Below are positions 15,687 to 24,426 of a stretch of DNA of 41,437 nt, one piece after another (the first letter of the stretch is position 1; each line of letters opens with the position of its first letter). Origin of the DNA: Clostridia bacterium. GTDB lineage: Bacteria; Bacillota; Clostridia; Christensenellales; Aristaeellaceae. The notes below the pieces were generated by a model, which had not been told where the DNA came from, made no database searches, and saw only the letters and a program-made list of their open reading frames with translations. Both the position numbers and the translations under genes were made by a program. The DNA is taken from positions 1 to 41,437 of the forward strand of contig JAFXZS010000005.1 of assembly GCA_017541105.1 (NCBI GenBank), written 5' to 3'.

Positions 15687-17741
15687 ATGGATACAACAAC
15701 AAAAGCAAATGAAACCCTGAAAAAGGTATACGGGCACCATGCCTTCAGGCCGGGGCAGCAGGAATTGGTGGAAGGATTGCTGAACGGCCGGGATGTGCTT
15801 GGCGTTATGCCGACCGGATCCGGGAAATCCCTGTGCTACCAGATCCCGGCTCTTCTGCTTTCCGGTACAACACTGGTGATCTCTCCTCTGATTTCGCTGA
15901 TGAAGGATCAGGTGACAGCCCTGAAACCTCGCGGGATCACAGCTGCCTTCCTGAACAGTTCCATGGATGAGGCAGAGTATCGGGAAACTGTTTATCAGGC
16001 GGCGTCCGGGGCATATAAGATCCTGTATGCGGCACCGGAAAGGCTCCAGGCACCGGGCTTTCAGGAACTGTGCCAGCACATGGAGATTTCATTGGTTGCG
16101 GTGGATGAAGCCCATTGTATCTCCCAATGGGGGCAGGATTTCAGGCCAAGTTATCTGAAAATCCCGGAATTCATCAGTTCTCTGCCGAAACGGCCTGTGA
16201 TTGGCGCTTTTACAGCGACAGCCACTCCGAATGTCCGGAAAGACATTCTGGAAAACCTGAAACTGAAGGATCCGGAAATCATCACCACCGGTTTTGACCG
16301 CCCGAATCTTTCTTTTTCTGTCTATCAGCCAAAGGACAGGGATAAAACGCTCTCGGAACTGTTAAGAGACCGATACCGGCAATCCGGCATCATCTACTGC
16401 GCCACCCGAAAAAATGTGGAAGCAGTCTGCACTCAACTTGACAGGGAAGGCTTTTCCGTAACCAGATATCACGCGGGGTTAGATGCCGAAGAAAGGCGCA
16501 GGAACCAGGAAGACTTTCTCTTTGACCGGAAGCGCATCATGGTGGCGACCAATGCCTTTGGGATGGGCATTGATAAATCAAACGTTTCCTATGTGATCCA
16601 TTACAATATGCCGAAAAGCATCGAAGCATATTATCAGGAAGCGGGACGGGCCGGGCGAGACGGCTGTGACGCAGACTGCATATTGCTGTATGCTCCCCAG
16701 GATGTGATTACGGCACGCTGGCTGATCGAACACTCGGAACCTAATCCGGACCTGACGCCGGAAGAGCAGGCTGAGGTGCGCGCCAAGGATGAGGAACGGA
16801 TGAAATGGATGACCTTTTACGCAAAATCCAGGAAATGCCTGCGCCATGAGCTTCTCAGATACTTTGGGGAGAAGGCACCGGATTCCTGTGATAATTGCTC
16901 CAATTGCGTTCCGTCCTGCGAACATACGGATATCACAACAGAAGCGCAGATGATCCTTTCCTGTATTGCAAGAACAGATCAGCAGTACAGTGAGGAAGTG
17001 ATTGCCCAGTTGATGAACGGTGTATTGCCTTACCCGCCTCCGGAGGGAATCAACCCCGGTGAACTGACAACCTTTGGGCTCATGAACGATACGGAGGAAT
17101 CATCCATCCGTGAAATGATACGCGCATTGCTGGCTCAGGGGTATCTGGAACAGAACGATGACAACTGCCTGAAGCTGAATAATCAGTCCAGGGAAGTCCT
17201 GTTCAGCAAGCGCAGGGTCGTCATGAAACGAGGGACGAAAACAAGAGAATCAACTGACGGAGAAAACCTGTTCCACGCGCTGCAGCGCCTGCGGTATGAA
17301 ATCTCATCCAGAGAGTACGTCGCCGCGTCCGCGCTGTTCTCAGACAGTACACTCAGGGATATCTGCAGGATCCTCCCTCGAACCAAAAAACAGCTTGCCT
17401 CTGTGGACGGAATGGGTTTGTTCAAAGCAAACAAATATGGCAATCAGATTCTGATGGCTATCCGGCTTTATATGCCGAAACCGGAGGCTCAAAAAGCAAA
17501 AAAGCCGGAGAAACAGATAGCAGATCCTGTTCATGACGCAAAAACGGACGGCTTTCAGGCATGTAAAGACAGGATGATTGCCAGGGGAAGCACAGAGGCC
17601 TATCAACCATGGACAAAAACAGAAGACGAGCAGCTGATCCGGGAACAGAAAGAGGGAAAAACAACAAAGGAAATGTCTGAGATACATAAAAGAACCCAGG
17701 GGGCAATCCGAAGCAGGCTGAAAAAGCTGGAACTGACCTGA
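15687..17741 (+). CDS. recQ: ATP-dependent DNA helicase RecQ
   Basis: A 684-residue 3'-5' superfamily 2 helicase. Visible in order: motif 0 (FRPGQQELVEGLL), Walker A MPTGSGKS, motif II VDEAHCISQWG, motif III AFTATAT, motif VI QEAGRAGRDG, a zinc site (KCLRH, then CDNCSNC), a winged-helix RQC region and an HRDC domain (LFHALQRLR). The C-terminal about 50 residues, PWTKTEDEQLIREQKEGKTT then RTQGAIRSRLKKL, look like a Myb/SANT-type helix-turn-helix tail seen in some Clostridia RecQ proteins. RecQ processes stalled forks and recombination intermediates. ATG 15687 is preferred over the track-extended upstream ATG because it lies after the promoter and has GGGAG nearby. The kptA gene starts 14 bases after its stop. 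Confidence 0.95.
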   Translation: MDTTTKANETLKKVYGHHAFRPGQQELVEGLLNGRDVLGVMPTGSGKSLCYQIPALLLSGTTLVISPLISLMKDQVTALKPRGITAAFLNSSMDEAEYRETVYQAASGAYKILYAAPERLQAPGFQELCQHMEISLVAVDEAHCISQWGQDFRPSYLKIPEFISSLPKRPVIGAFTATATPNVRKDILENLKLKDPEIITTGFDRPNLSFSVYQPKDRDKTLSELLRDRYRQSGIIYCATRKNVEAVCTQLDREGFSVTRYHAGLDAEERRRNQEDFLFDRKRIMVATNAFGMGIDKSNVSYVIHYNMPKSIEAYYQEAGRAGRDGCDADCILLYAPQDVITARWLIEHSEPNPDLTPEEQAEVRAKDEERMKWMTFYAKSRKCLRHELLRYFGEKAPDSCDNCSNCVPSCEHTDITTEAQMILSCIARTDQQYSEEVIAQLMNGVLPYPPPEGINPGELTTFGLMNDTEESSIREMIRALLAQGYLEQNDDNCLKLNNQSREVLFSKRRVVMKRGTKTRESTDGENLFHALQRLRYEISSREYVAASALFSDSTLRDICRILPRTKKQLASVDGMGLFKANKYGNQILMAIRLYMPKPEAQKAKKPEKQIADPVHDAKTDGFQACKDRMIARGSTEAYQPWTKTEDEQLIREQKEGKTTKEMSEIHKRTQGAIRSRLKKLELT

Positions 17742-17755
17742 CGGTTCGGATTCAT

Positions 17756-18349
17756 ATGGAGAACATGCAAATGAAGGACAAGAAGGAAAACAACGCTGAT
17801 CTCACCACAATCAGCAAGTACATAAGTTTCATTCTGCGGCACAAGCCGGAAGCTGCCGGGATTCAATGTGATGATCACGGCTGGACGAATGTGGATGAAC
17901 TGCTGGCAGGCATTAATAAGAAATACTTCATTGATCGAAGCATGCTGGAGGAGATTGTCAGGGATGACAACAAGCAGCGGTATGCTTTCAATGAGGATGG
18001 AACAAAGATCCGGGCGAACCAGGGCCATTCCTTTCAGGTGGATTTGGAACTGCCGGAGGCTGAACCTCCGGAGATTCTGTACCACGGGACAGCAGAACGG
18101 TTTGCTGCTTCCATCGAAAAACAGGGACTGCTTCGGGGAGAACGCCAGTATGTTCACCTTTCGGCTGATGCGGAGACAGCGGTAAAAGTCGGCCGCCGAC
18201 ATGGAAAGCCTGTGGTTTATACAGTCAATGCCGCGCAGATGAACCGGGACGGGTACGCTTTTTACCTGTCCGCCAATGGCGTATGGCTTACAGAGGCAGT
18301 TCCTGCTGAATACCTGAAGAAGATGGGCGAACAGATGACAGACGGGTAA
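17756..18349 (+). CDS. kptA: RNA 2'-phosphotransferase (Tpt1/KptA family)
   Basis: This 197-residue protein has the Tpt1/KptA motifs: SKYISFILRHKP (Arg28-His29), HGWTNVDELL, RYAFNEDGTKIRANQGHS (Arg87 to His91), LYHGT (109-112) and the C-terminal GVWLTEAVP. In yeast the enzyme removes the 2'-phosphate left at tRNA splice junctions, transferring it to NAD+. Bacteria lack that splicing route, so the natural substrate is unclear; RNA repair and ADP-ribosyl chemistry have been suggested. The true start may be ATG 17771, as GGAG at 17758-17761 is better spaced for it. It sits 14 bases after recQ and is almost certainly co-transcribed, an unusual pairing. Confidence 0.9.
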   Translation: MENMQMKDKKENNADLTTISKYISFILRHKPEAAGIQCDDHGWTNVDELLAGINKKYFIDRSMLEEIVRDDNKQRYAFNEDGTKIRANQGHSFQVDLELPEAEPPEILYHGTAERFAASIEKQGLLRGERQYVHLSADAETAVKVGRRHGKPVVYTVNAAQMNRDGYAFYLSANGVWLTEAVPAEYLKKMGEQMTDG

Positions 18350-18359
18350 CCGGGGACAG

Positions 18360-18376
18360 ACCCGCAAAGGGCGGGT
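18360..18376. terminator. Small stem-loop between convergent genes
   Basis: ACCCGC (18360-18365) and GCGGGT (18371-18376) form a 6-base stem with a 5-base loop between the ends of kptA and the phosphatase gene. Short stem and weak T-tract make this tentative. Confidence 0.3.
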
Positions 18377-19074
18377 TATTCCAGCACAGTGCTGCGGAAA
18401 GCTTCAATGGTTTCGGTGCCTATTCCCAGGGTTTCCGGAAAAAAACCGCTGCCCATCGCATCCCACGCGGAGCGGAGGTATCTTTCGTCCGCGATATATG
18501 CCCGGTATGCGCTCTCGGCAAATTCCCGGCCGCGCTCCGGGACCAGTTTGTCACGGATCGCGGCCGCCTTGGGCAGGTTGACAATGTTTGTCTTCAGGTA
18601 GTCCTCCATGATGGTGCCGCGGTCCACGCCCAGGAGTTCCAGGATCATGGCGGAAATGACTCCGCAGCGGTCTTTGCCTTCCGAACAGTGCCACAGAACC
18701 GCGCCTTCGGAGAAATCATGACGCATGATTGCCGTAAGGATCTGCCGGAAGGAATCCGGATAATCCCGGATCATCATACCGTACAGGGCAGCCATATCCG
18801 GGAACTGCTTCTGCTGCCGTTCCTCCTCTTCCTCATGGCTGACCCCGGACCGGTATTCATCAAAAACCGGCATCGGAAGATAGCGGCAGTGATAGACCTG
18901 GTCGGGCGCTTCTTTCCGTTCCTCCGGCGTGCGCAGATCAATGACCGCGGCGATTTGCGCCAGGTCCTCCTCAGCGGCTTTGTCCAGCTGCGCGGAACGG
19001 ATCAGCATGTTGGGCCGGATAATCCGCCCGTTCACGGTCCGCAGCCCGCCGAGGTCCCTCATATTCTGAATCAT
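18376..19074 (-). CDS. Tyrosine-protein phosphatase (Y_phosphatase3-like)
   Basis: The 232-residue protein carries NMRDLGGL near the start, VIDLRTPEE, and the Cys-x5-Arg phosphatase loop HCSEGKDRCG, the hallmarks of the bacterial Tyr/dual-specificity phosphatase group that also includes phosphoinositide-active members such as Listeria LipA. The Lys-Asp inside the loop is characteristic of that group. There is no signal peptide. ATG 19074 is chosen over an upstream TTG (19092) because GGGGAG lies 10 bases ahead of it. It is transcribed toward kptA and away from the small membrane protein gene. Substrate is unknown. Confidence 0.88.
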   Translation of the reverse strand: MIQNMRDLGGLRTVNGRIIRPNMLIRSAQLDKAAEEDLAQIAAVIDLRTPEERKEAPDQVYHCRYLPMPVFDEYRSGVSHEEEEERQQKQFPDMAALYGMMIRDYPDSFRQILTAIMRHDFSEGAVLWHCSEGKDRCGVISAMILELLGVDRGTIMEDYLKTNIVNLPKAAAIRDKLVPERGREFAESAYRAYIADERYLRSAWDAMGSGFFPETLGIGTETIEAFRSTVLE

Positions 19075-19352
19075 ATGGCGTTTTCTCCCCAATGATAATC
19101 TATTAGTGCTTTCCGCACGACGTCAGAGCTAACGGGGTTCTGTCACAAGGGTTCTCTCTGCTGCCATTGTATATGGATTCCATCGAAAAGGCAATATTGA
19201 TTCCTTTGGAACTGCTCTTTTTTCCACAGGCGGCGGAATACCTGCCTGTATTTTTCATTCTTCGCTCTGTTTTTCGCGGAGCAGTCCGGCTACAATATAA
19301 CCATCGGGTGGGGGATGAACCAGCCGAAATCACCGAAAGGAGAGCATGCACG

Positions 19353-19568
19353 ATGTTTGGAATGATTGTGGGTATCCTTTTTGGACTGTATGTGATCGCG
19401 GCGGTAATCAATATCGCCGGAGTAATCATCGGGGCTTTGTTCTCCGGAATCGGCTCCCTGATTGCAGGTGTGTTTTCCGGCGTCTGCTCCAGTGAAGGCC
19501 TGGCTGTCGGCATCATGCTTGGCGCGCTTGCCGTCTATTGCTTCAGGAAGAGGGACGTGCGGAATTAA
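19353..19568 (+). CDS. Small two-helix membrane protein
   Basis: The 71-residue product is nearly all hydrophobic, with two glycine-rich membrane segments (about residues 3-30 and 45-64) and a short basic tail FRKRD. AAAGGAG at 19336-19342 lies 10 bases before ATG 19353. A longer in-frame extension upstream exists but has no ribosome binding site and is coding-unlike. A possible -10 TACAAT lies at 19291-19296. It is bounded downstream by a terminator, so it is a single-gene unit. No family is recognised. Confidence 0.65.
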   Translation: MFGMIVGILFGLYVIAAVINIAGVIIGALFSGIGSLIAGVFSGVCSSEGLAVGIMLGALAVYCFRKRDVRN

Positions 19569-19606
19569 TCTTTGATACCGGGATCATAAAAGGCAGTGTA
19601 TCCGCG

Positions 19607-19632
19607 GGGGACGGCGCATAAAGCGCCGCCCC
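19607..19632 (+). terminator. Terminator after the small membrane protein gene
   Basis: GGGGACGGCGC (19607-19617) pairs with GCGCCGCCCC (19623-19632) across an ATAAA loop, followed by TTATGCTTTC. Confidence 0.6.
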
Positions 19633-19648
19633 TTATGCTTTCAGGATC

Positions 19649-19677
19649 TTGTAATTCCTGCCGTTTCGGAATAAACT
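19649..19677 (+). promoter_or_regulatory. Probable tldD-tldE promoter
   Basis: TTGTAA (19649-19654) and TAAACT (19672-19677) are spaced 17 bases, about 100 bases ahead of the tldD start. A TATAAC 5 bases further on is an alternative -10. Confidence 0.4.
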
Positions 19678-19775
19678 ATAACGGACGGCACAGGATTCGC
19701 CGGCTGCCGGCCGGGCGTGCGAAACCATGGAGCGGCACAAGGCGATTCCGGCGAAACAGAAAGGAAAATTGACTG

Positions 19776-21221
19776 ATGAACGCACCTTTTTCACCTTATC
19801 TGACCGGCATGGCGCCGGGACTGAAACAGCTGATTTCCCTGCTGCGGGAACAGTATGACTATGTATCCGTGCTGGCGACGGACTCCACCGGATTCCAGAC
19901 GTCCATTTCACAGAAGGCGAAATCCGTCAGCAGGGAAACGCTGACCACAGAGCGCGGCGCGGTGGTCCGGGTATACCGGAACGGCCTGTATTCCGAGGCG
20001 GCCTTTACAGGGTTCAGCCCGGACAGGGTCCGGGAAACCTTTGAAAAGATCAGCCGGGAGCTGGAGGAACAGTTCAGCCTGCTGGAAGCGGCAGGCATAA
20101 AGCCTTACGAGACAGCGGCCCTGCCGGACGGGGAGCGGACGATCTTCGCGGAAATGGAAACAGAACGGCTGCCTGAAGCGGAGAATCTGGCCGGACTGGT
20201 TGCCAGGCTGTCCGAAATCTCCGACCTGGGCATGAAAAAAGGCGCGGACATGGGCATTCAGATGATCGACTGCCAGGCCCGGGCATCCTCCACGCATGTG
20301 TGCAAGATGTTCCTGACGGAGAAGCAGGACCTGAGACAGTCCTATACTTACAGCGAAGGCATGATCGCCGCGCTGGTGACGGACGGGGAGCGGACGGAAA
20401 TGTCCTACACCGCACTGTCCGGCCGCTGCGGCCCGGAACTGTTTGACGGGATGGCGGAGAAACTGCCGGAAGCGCTGCGGATCGCGAAGGACCTGCTGGC
20501 GGCGGAACATGTGGTTCCCGGGGAATACGACGTGATTACGTCCCCCGAGGTCACCGGCCTGATTGCCCATGAAGCTTTCGGCCACGGCGTGGAAATGGAC
20601 ATGTTCGTCAAGGGCCGGGCCCTCGGCGCTGACTATATCGGGAAACGGGTCGGGTCCGACCGGGTGACCATGCATGAAGGCGCGCTGTGCGCCGTGGACG
20701 TCACTTCCTACGCTTTTGACGACGAGGGGATTCCCGCCGGCGACGTGACTGAGATCGAAAACGGTATTCTGCGCACCGGCATCTGCGACGCGCTGAGCGC
20801 GCTGCGGCTCGGCGTTCAGCCCACCGGGAACGGGAAACGGGAAAGCTTTTCCCACAAGGCGTACACCCGGATGACGAATACCGTGTTCGATTCCGGGAAC
20901 AGCACCCTGGAGGAGATGATCGCCAGCATTCAGAAGGGATATCTGCTGGAGGGCATGCAGTCCGGAATGGAGGATCCAAAGCATTGGGGCATCCAGTGTA
21001 TTCTGGACCGCGGATATGAGATCATCGACGGAAAACTGACCGGAAAGATTGTTTCTCCGCTGGTGATGACCGGCTATGTGCCGGATCTGCTGGGATCGGT
21101 CAGCATGGTGTCCCGGGATCGGGAGGTCTTCGGTTCGGGTTACTGCGGAAAGGGACACAAGGAATGGGTCAAAGTTGCGGACGGCGGCCCCTATCTGAAG
21201 GCGAAAGTGAGGCTGGGTTAA
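19776..21221 (+). CDS. tldD: TldD-type metalloprotease subunit
   Basis: The 481-residue protein carries the zinc motif HEAFGHGVEMD (an HExxxH type) at about residues 264-274 and the late Cys in GSGYCGKGHKEWVKVADGGP, both TldD features. With TldE it forms a heterodimeric protease that clips unfolded peptides; in other bacteria it matures peptide toxins such as microcin B17 or processes CcdA. No peptide-precursor gene is obvious nearby. The partner starts one base after its stop codon. The first about 220 residues form the conserved N-terminal domain. Family and partner call are firm; the substrate is unknown. Confidence 0.93.
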   Translation: MNAPFSPYLTGMAPGLKQLISLLREQYDYVSVLATDSTGFQTSISQKAKSVSRETLTTERGAVVRVYRNGLYSEAAFTGFSPDRVRETFEKISRELEEQFSLLEAAGIKPYETAALPDGERTIFAEMETERLPEAENLAGLVARLSEISDLGMKKGADMGIQMIDCQARASSTHVCKMFLTEKQDLRQSYTYSEGMIAALVTDGERTEMSYTALSGRCGPELFDGMAEKLPEALRIAKDLLAAEHVVPGEYDVITSPEVTGLIAHEAFGHGVEMDMFVKGRALGADYIGKRVGSDRVTMHEGALCAVDVTSYAFDDEGIPAGDVTEIENGILRTGICDALSALRLGVQPTGNGKRESFSHKAYTRMTNTVFDSGNSTLEEMIASIQKGYLLEGMQSGMEDPKHWGIQCILDRGYEIIDGKLTGKIVSPLVMTGYVPDLLGSVSMVSRDREVFGSGYCGKGHKEWVKVADGGPYLKAKVRLG

Positions 21222-21222
21222 G

Positions 21223-22509
21223 ATGGCGGAGAATCAGGCACTGAACAGGCTGCTGAATATACTGAAAACCTCCGGGGCGGACGCCTGGGAGGTTACCGAC
21301 GTGCAGGAAAAAGGCTGGGAGTTCTATCTGATCCGGCACGCGCTGGACCAGAACCGGGTCAAGGAACTGGAGAGCTTCCGGGTCAAGGTGTACAGGAAGT
21401 TTGACGACTGCCTCGGATCCGCGGGGGCACCGGTGCCGGCGGACGCGGACGAAGCGGAAATGAAGCGGATTGCAGCCGGTCTGTACCAGGACGCGGCGTA
21501 TGTCCGGAATCCGTTCTATACCCTGAACAAACCGGAAGCAGAAAACGGAGCGGAAGCCGCGGAATCGGAACACGTCGACCTGAAGGCGATCAGCGGTGAC
21601 TTCCTGGCAACCATATCCGGCCTGCCGGAAACGGACACCGAGGACCTGAACAGCTGCGAGATTTTTGTCAGCGAGCTGCGGAAGCGGTATATAAACAGTG
21701 AAGGGATCGACGTGACGGTCACTTACCCGTCCTCCATGGTGGAGGCGGTGGTTAACGCCCGGAAGGACGGCCGCGAGATCGAGCTGTACCGCATGTACGA
21801 CTGTGGCACATGCGACAGGGAACAGCTGACCCGGGACCTGGCGGAAACCATGCGCTACGGCCGGGACCGGCTGACAACGGAGCCGACCCCCGCGCTGGAG
21901 AAGGCGGACCTCATTCTGTCCACGGACGCGGCCTGCGCGGTATATGAGTATTTTATTGATCATCTTTCCTCCGGCATGGTATACCGGGGTATTTCAGACT
22001 GGAAGACCGGCGACACGGTCGCTCCTGCGGAAATGAAGCTGCAGACTGCCGCTTTCCTGCCCAACTCATCGGAGAACGGCGCGTATGACAGTGAAGGCGC
22101 CCGGATCCGGGATCTGACCCTGATTGACGGCGGCAAGGCGGTACGTTACTGGGGCAGCCGCCAGTTCAGCCAGTATCTGGGGCTGGAGGATTCCTTCATC
22201 GCGAGCAACTTTGTTGTCTCCGGCGGCAGCGCGTCCGCGGAGGAACTCCGGCAGGGCGATTGGCTGGAAGTTGTGGAGTTTTCCGATTTCCAGGTGGACG
22301 ACGTGACCGGGGATATCGCCGGGGAAATCCGCCTTGCGTACCTGCATCGGGACGGAAAGACGGTTCCGGTCAGCGGCGGGTCTGTGTCCGGCAACATGAA
22401 CGAACTGGTGAAAGGAATGCGCTTCTCCGCGGAGCGCCGCCAGTACGATACGCTGCTGATTCCGGCCGTAACGCGGCTGGACGGGGTAACGGTGACCGGC
22501 GCGGTCTGA
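21223..22509 (+). CDS. pmbA: TldE/PmbA-type partner subunit
   Basis: The 428-residue protein is the non-metal partner of TldD. It follows the same two-domain layout but lacks the HExxxH motif; the corresponding stretch reads CAVYEYFIDHLSSGMVYRG. The DDEGARIRD-like segment appears as DSEGARIRDLTLIDGGK. It starts one base after tldD ends, so the two are made together. TldE alone is inactive in characterised systems and shapes the chamber with TldD. A strong terminator follows. Confidence 0.88.
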   Translation: MAENQALNRLLNILKTSGADAWEVTDVQEKGWEFYLIRHALDQNRVKELESFRVKVYRKFDDCLGSAGAPVPADADEAEMKRIAAGLYQDAAYVRNPFYTLNKPEAENGAEAAESEHVDLKAISGDFLATISGLPETDTEDLNSCEIFVSELRKRYINSEGIDVTVTYPSSMVEAVVNARKDGREIELYRMYDCGTCDREQLTRDLAETMRYGRDRLTTEPTPALEKADLILSTDAACAVYEYFIDHLSSGMVYRGISDWKTGDTVAPAEMKLQTAAFLPNSSENGAYDSEGARIRDLTLIDGGKAVRYWGSRQFSQYLGLEDSFIASNFVVSGGSASAEELRQGDWLEVVEFSDFQVDDVTGDIAGEIRLAYLHRDGKTVPVSGGSVSGNMNELVKGMRFSAERRQYDTLLIPAVTRLDGVTVTGAV

Positions 22510-22562
22510 CCGGCGAGATGCGAAAATCGCAGGAGGGAATTGCTTCCTGCATGAAACGAAAG

Positions 22563-22591
22563 CCCCCTCCGGGCCAAGGACCCGGAGGGGG
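22563..22591. terminator. Strong terminator between tldE and the cystatin-like gene
   Basis: CCCCCTCCGGG (22563-22573) pairs perfectly with CCCGGAGGGGG (22581-22591) across a 7-base loop, followed by a TTTT a few bases on. As the genes on both sides converge, it likely acts in both directions. Confidence 0.75.
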
Positions 22592-22606
22592 TACTGCGTT
22601 TTCCGG

Positions 22607-22972
22607 TCAATAGGTGCAGAGTGATCCGATATCGAATTCCGCAATGCTCAGGATGGAGACATTGCCGCTGAGATCTTCATACAGATAAACCATTGCATAG
22701 GCAGGGGCGGTTTCAAGGCTTCCCGGATAGGCGGTAACGGCCTGGCACAGGAAGGCGTGATTGGTACCCGCCACGACCTGAGAGCCGAGGTAGGCGACCG
22801 GAATATAACTGACGCCGGTCAGCGTTTCCGTGCCCTTGTCAAAGAGCGCCTGCAGTTCTTCCGTCACGGCAGGATCCGCGGAGGGAGTCCAGCCGCCGGC
22901 CATGACCGGGTCGGCAAACGCGGCAGGGATCAGCATCAGGAGAGCCAGGGTCAGAGCAATCAGTTTCTTCAT
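22607..22972 (-). CDS. Secreted cystatin-like protein
   Basis: The 121-residue product has a Sec signal peptide (MKKLIALTLALLMLIPAAFA, cleavage after residue 20) and a mature part of about 100 residues. The mature sequence shows a Gly-Gly at 26-27, a helix-like PAVTEELQALFDKG and then SQVVAGTNHAF, with QVVAG at 65-69. This matches the order in type-1 cystatins (N-terminal Gly, helix, QxVxG loop), which plug papain-like proteases. A promoter TTTACA/TAAAGT (16-base spacer, 23036-23009 on the minus strand) and a leader hairpin TGCAGCC/GGCTGCA (22991-23009) precede it, and GGAAGG is the ribosome binding site. Cystatin fold is an inference from motif and length; inhibitor activity is unproven. Confidence 0.68.
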   Translation of the reverse strand: MKKLIALTLALLMLIPAAFADPVMAGGWTPSADPAVTEELQALFDKGTETLTGVSYIPVAYLGSQVVAGTNHAFLCQAVTAYPGSLETAPAYAMVYLYEDLSGNVSILSIAEFDIGSLCTY

Positions 22973-23217
22973 TTTCTTATCTTCCTTTCCTGCAGCCTTT
23001 CCGGCTGCACTTTATCAGACGCTGCAGATTTGTAAAAAGTTCCATTCTTTTTCAAAAATTCAGATTTCTGTGCTTTGCTGCGACACGCATCACCGAGATG
23101 ATGAAAAAAAGCCGCATCAAAAGAAGTACGATGGGTATGACGAGAGGGCAGCCGGGAACCGGGAGGCAGCCGGGGGCACTCCGCATTCGGGACAGGGCAG
23201 GGAACGGAGGAAGCAGA

Positions 23218-23448
23218 ATGAATTCAGTGCGGCGGACAAAGGGAATCATCAGATTCATCCGGATTCATATCTTCGGGAGGAACGTGCAGCGGTTTGTGAC
23301 GGCCGGCGACCGGCCCTGCGGGAGAATGATGCAGGAGGCCCGATTTCGGCGGCAGCCCGGTCCCAGTGACCAGGCGATCCTTGCCTGGGCGAAGTTCGAT
23401 CTGGCAAGGGAAATCCTGGGCGGATTCTGGGAGATCAGAACGGCGTAA
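23218..23448 (+). CDS. Small basic hypothetical protein
   Basis: A 76-residue frame starting at ATG 23218 has GGAGG seven bases ahead. It is rich in Arg in the first half and ends with a hydrophobic/aromatic helix-like stretch (AILAWAKFDLAREIL). No family is recognised. Competing frames on both strands cover the same DNA, so it may not be real. The 245 bases before it (22973-23217) hold only the promoter of the divergent cystatin-like gene. Confidence 0.35.
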   Translation: MNSVRRTKGIIRFIRIHIFGRNVQRFVTAGDRPCGRMMQEARFRRQPGPSDQAILAWAKFDLAREILGGFWEIRTA

Positions 23449-23519
23449 GAAAGCTGCCGGCGGCGGTTTCCGGGATACGGGCAGGAAACGCTGCCGATGA
23501 CCGCACGCCGGGAACGGTT

Positions 23520-24410
23520 TTACGGGAGGACAGGCGCTTCCACTTTCATCGGCGGCGACCAGGCTTTGCGGCCGGCGGCGTCCCGTATTTCAACCCTCAC
23601 GAAACGGTCAAACTGCTGAATGCGGTAACGGCATTCGGTCATGCCGTGCCGGATGACTGCCCGGCCTGCGGCCCAGGGGGCATCGGAATAGAAAATGACG
23701 CATTCGGCAGGGGAGCAGCGCACGATGATTTCCTGATTGTCCCGGTTCTCAATCTGGCGGATTTCAGGACCGGTGGTGGCATAGAAGCGGCCCGCGGCCA
23801 GCGCGTTCATGACCGCCGGAAGGGTCAGCTCTTCCGCCTGCACCATGGTCGCGGCCACACCGGCTTCATCCTTGTACGGATGGGAGTCGTCGTTTGCATA
23901 AACCGGGAGCAGCGGTCCGCCGGAAGCCCAGGTTACATCCAGCAGGGAAGAGGAATCCGCCCGGTCCCCGTTCAGGGGCAGGGTTGAAACAGAATTCCAG
24001 ATCTCCACCCCGGACAGGCCGGTGAACGATCCGATCAAAGCAGGGGTGTTCAGGGACCAGGCAGGATGCGCCAGCACAGCGAGTCCGCCCAGATCCCTGA
24101 TCAGATCAATGCCCTCCTGAGGCGTGCCGGAAGGGTCCCAGAGGGAGCCGATTTCCTTCTTCATTCCAAGGCCGAGGATATGAACCGACTGTCCGGGAAG
24201 CATATAATCGATTTCAATTCCGGGAATCAGAAGCAGCCGATCCGTGAGAATCTCCGTTACGGCCCGGTGATCCGTTATCGACAGGATCTCGTATCCCGCC
24301 TCCTGATAGAAGGCGACCGCGGATTCGGGATCCAGCTTTCCGTCGGATCCGGTCGTGTGGCAGTGGAAGTTTGCCTTATAGAAAGGCAGCGAATCAGCAA
24401 AGAGTTTCAT
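23520..24410 (-). CDS. PHP-domain metal-dependent phosphoesterase
   Basis: The 296-residue protein has the PHP metal-site motifs in order: FHCHTTGSDG (His16, His18), SITDH (Asp47, His48), GIEID (Glu66), LAHP and NDDSH. PHP enzymes hydrolyse phosphoesters using two or three metal ions. A C-terminal beta-rich part of about 70 residues follows the catalytic domain. It is the last gene of the sugar operon, 16 bases after the lyxose isomerase. A role on a sugar phosphate or nucleotide is plausible but not shown by sequence. Confidence 0.87.
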   Translation of the reverse strand: MKLFADSLPFYKANFHCHTTGSDGKLDPESAVAFYQEAGYEILSITDHRAVTEILTDRLLLIPGIEIDYMLPGQSVHILGLGMKKEIGSLWDPSGTPQEGIDLIRDLGGLAVLAHPAWSLNTPALIGSFTGLSGVEIWNSVSTLPLNGDRADSSSLLDVTWASGGPLLPVYANDDSHPYKDEAGVAATMVQAEELTLPAVMNALAAGRFYATTGPEIRQIENRDNQEIIVRCSPAECVIFYSDAPWAAGRAVIRHGMTECRYRIQQFDRFVRVEIRDAAGRKAWSPPMKVEAPVLP

Positions 24411-24426
24411 ATCGGGCTCCTATCAA

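Noticed and set aside
19908-21158. 416-codon minus-strand frame
   Set aside because: Antisense to tldD, whose zinc motif is unmistakable.
23052-23258. 68-codon hydrophobic minus-strand frame
   Set aside because: No ribosome binding site and it overlaps the better-supported small plus-strand ORF and the cystatin gene's upstream region.
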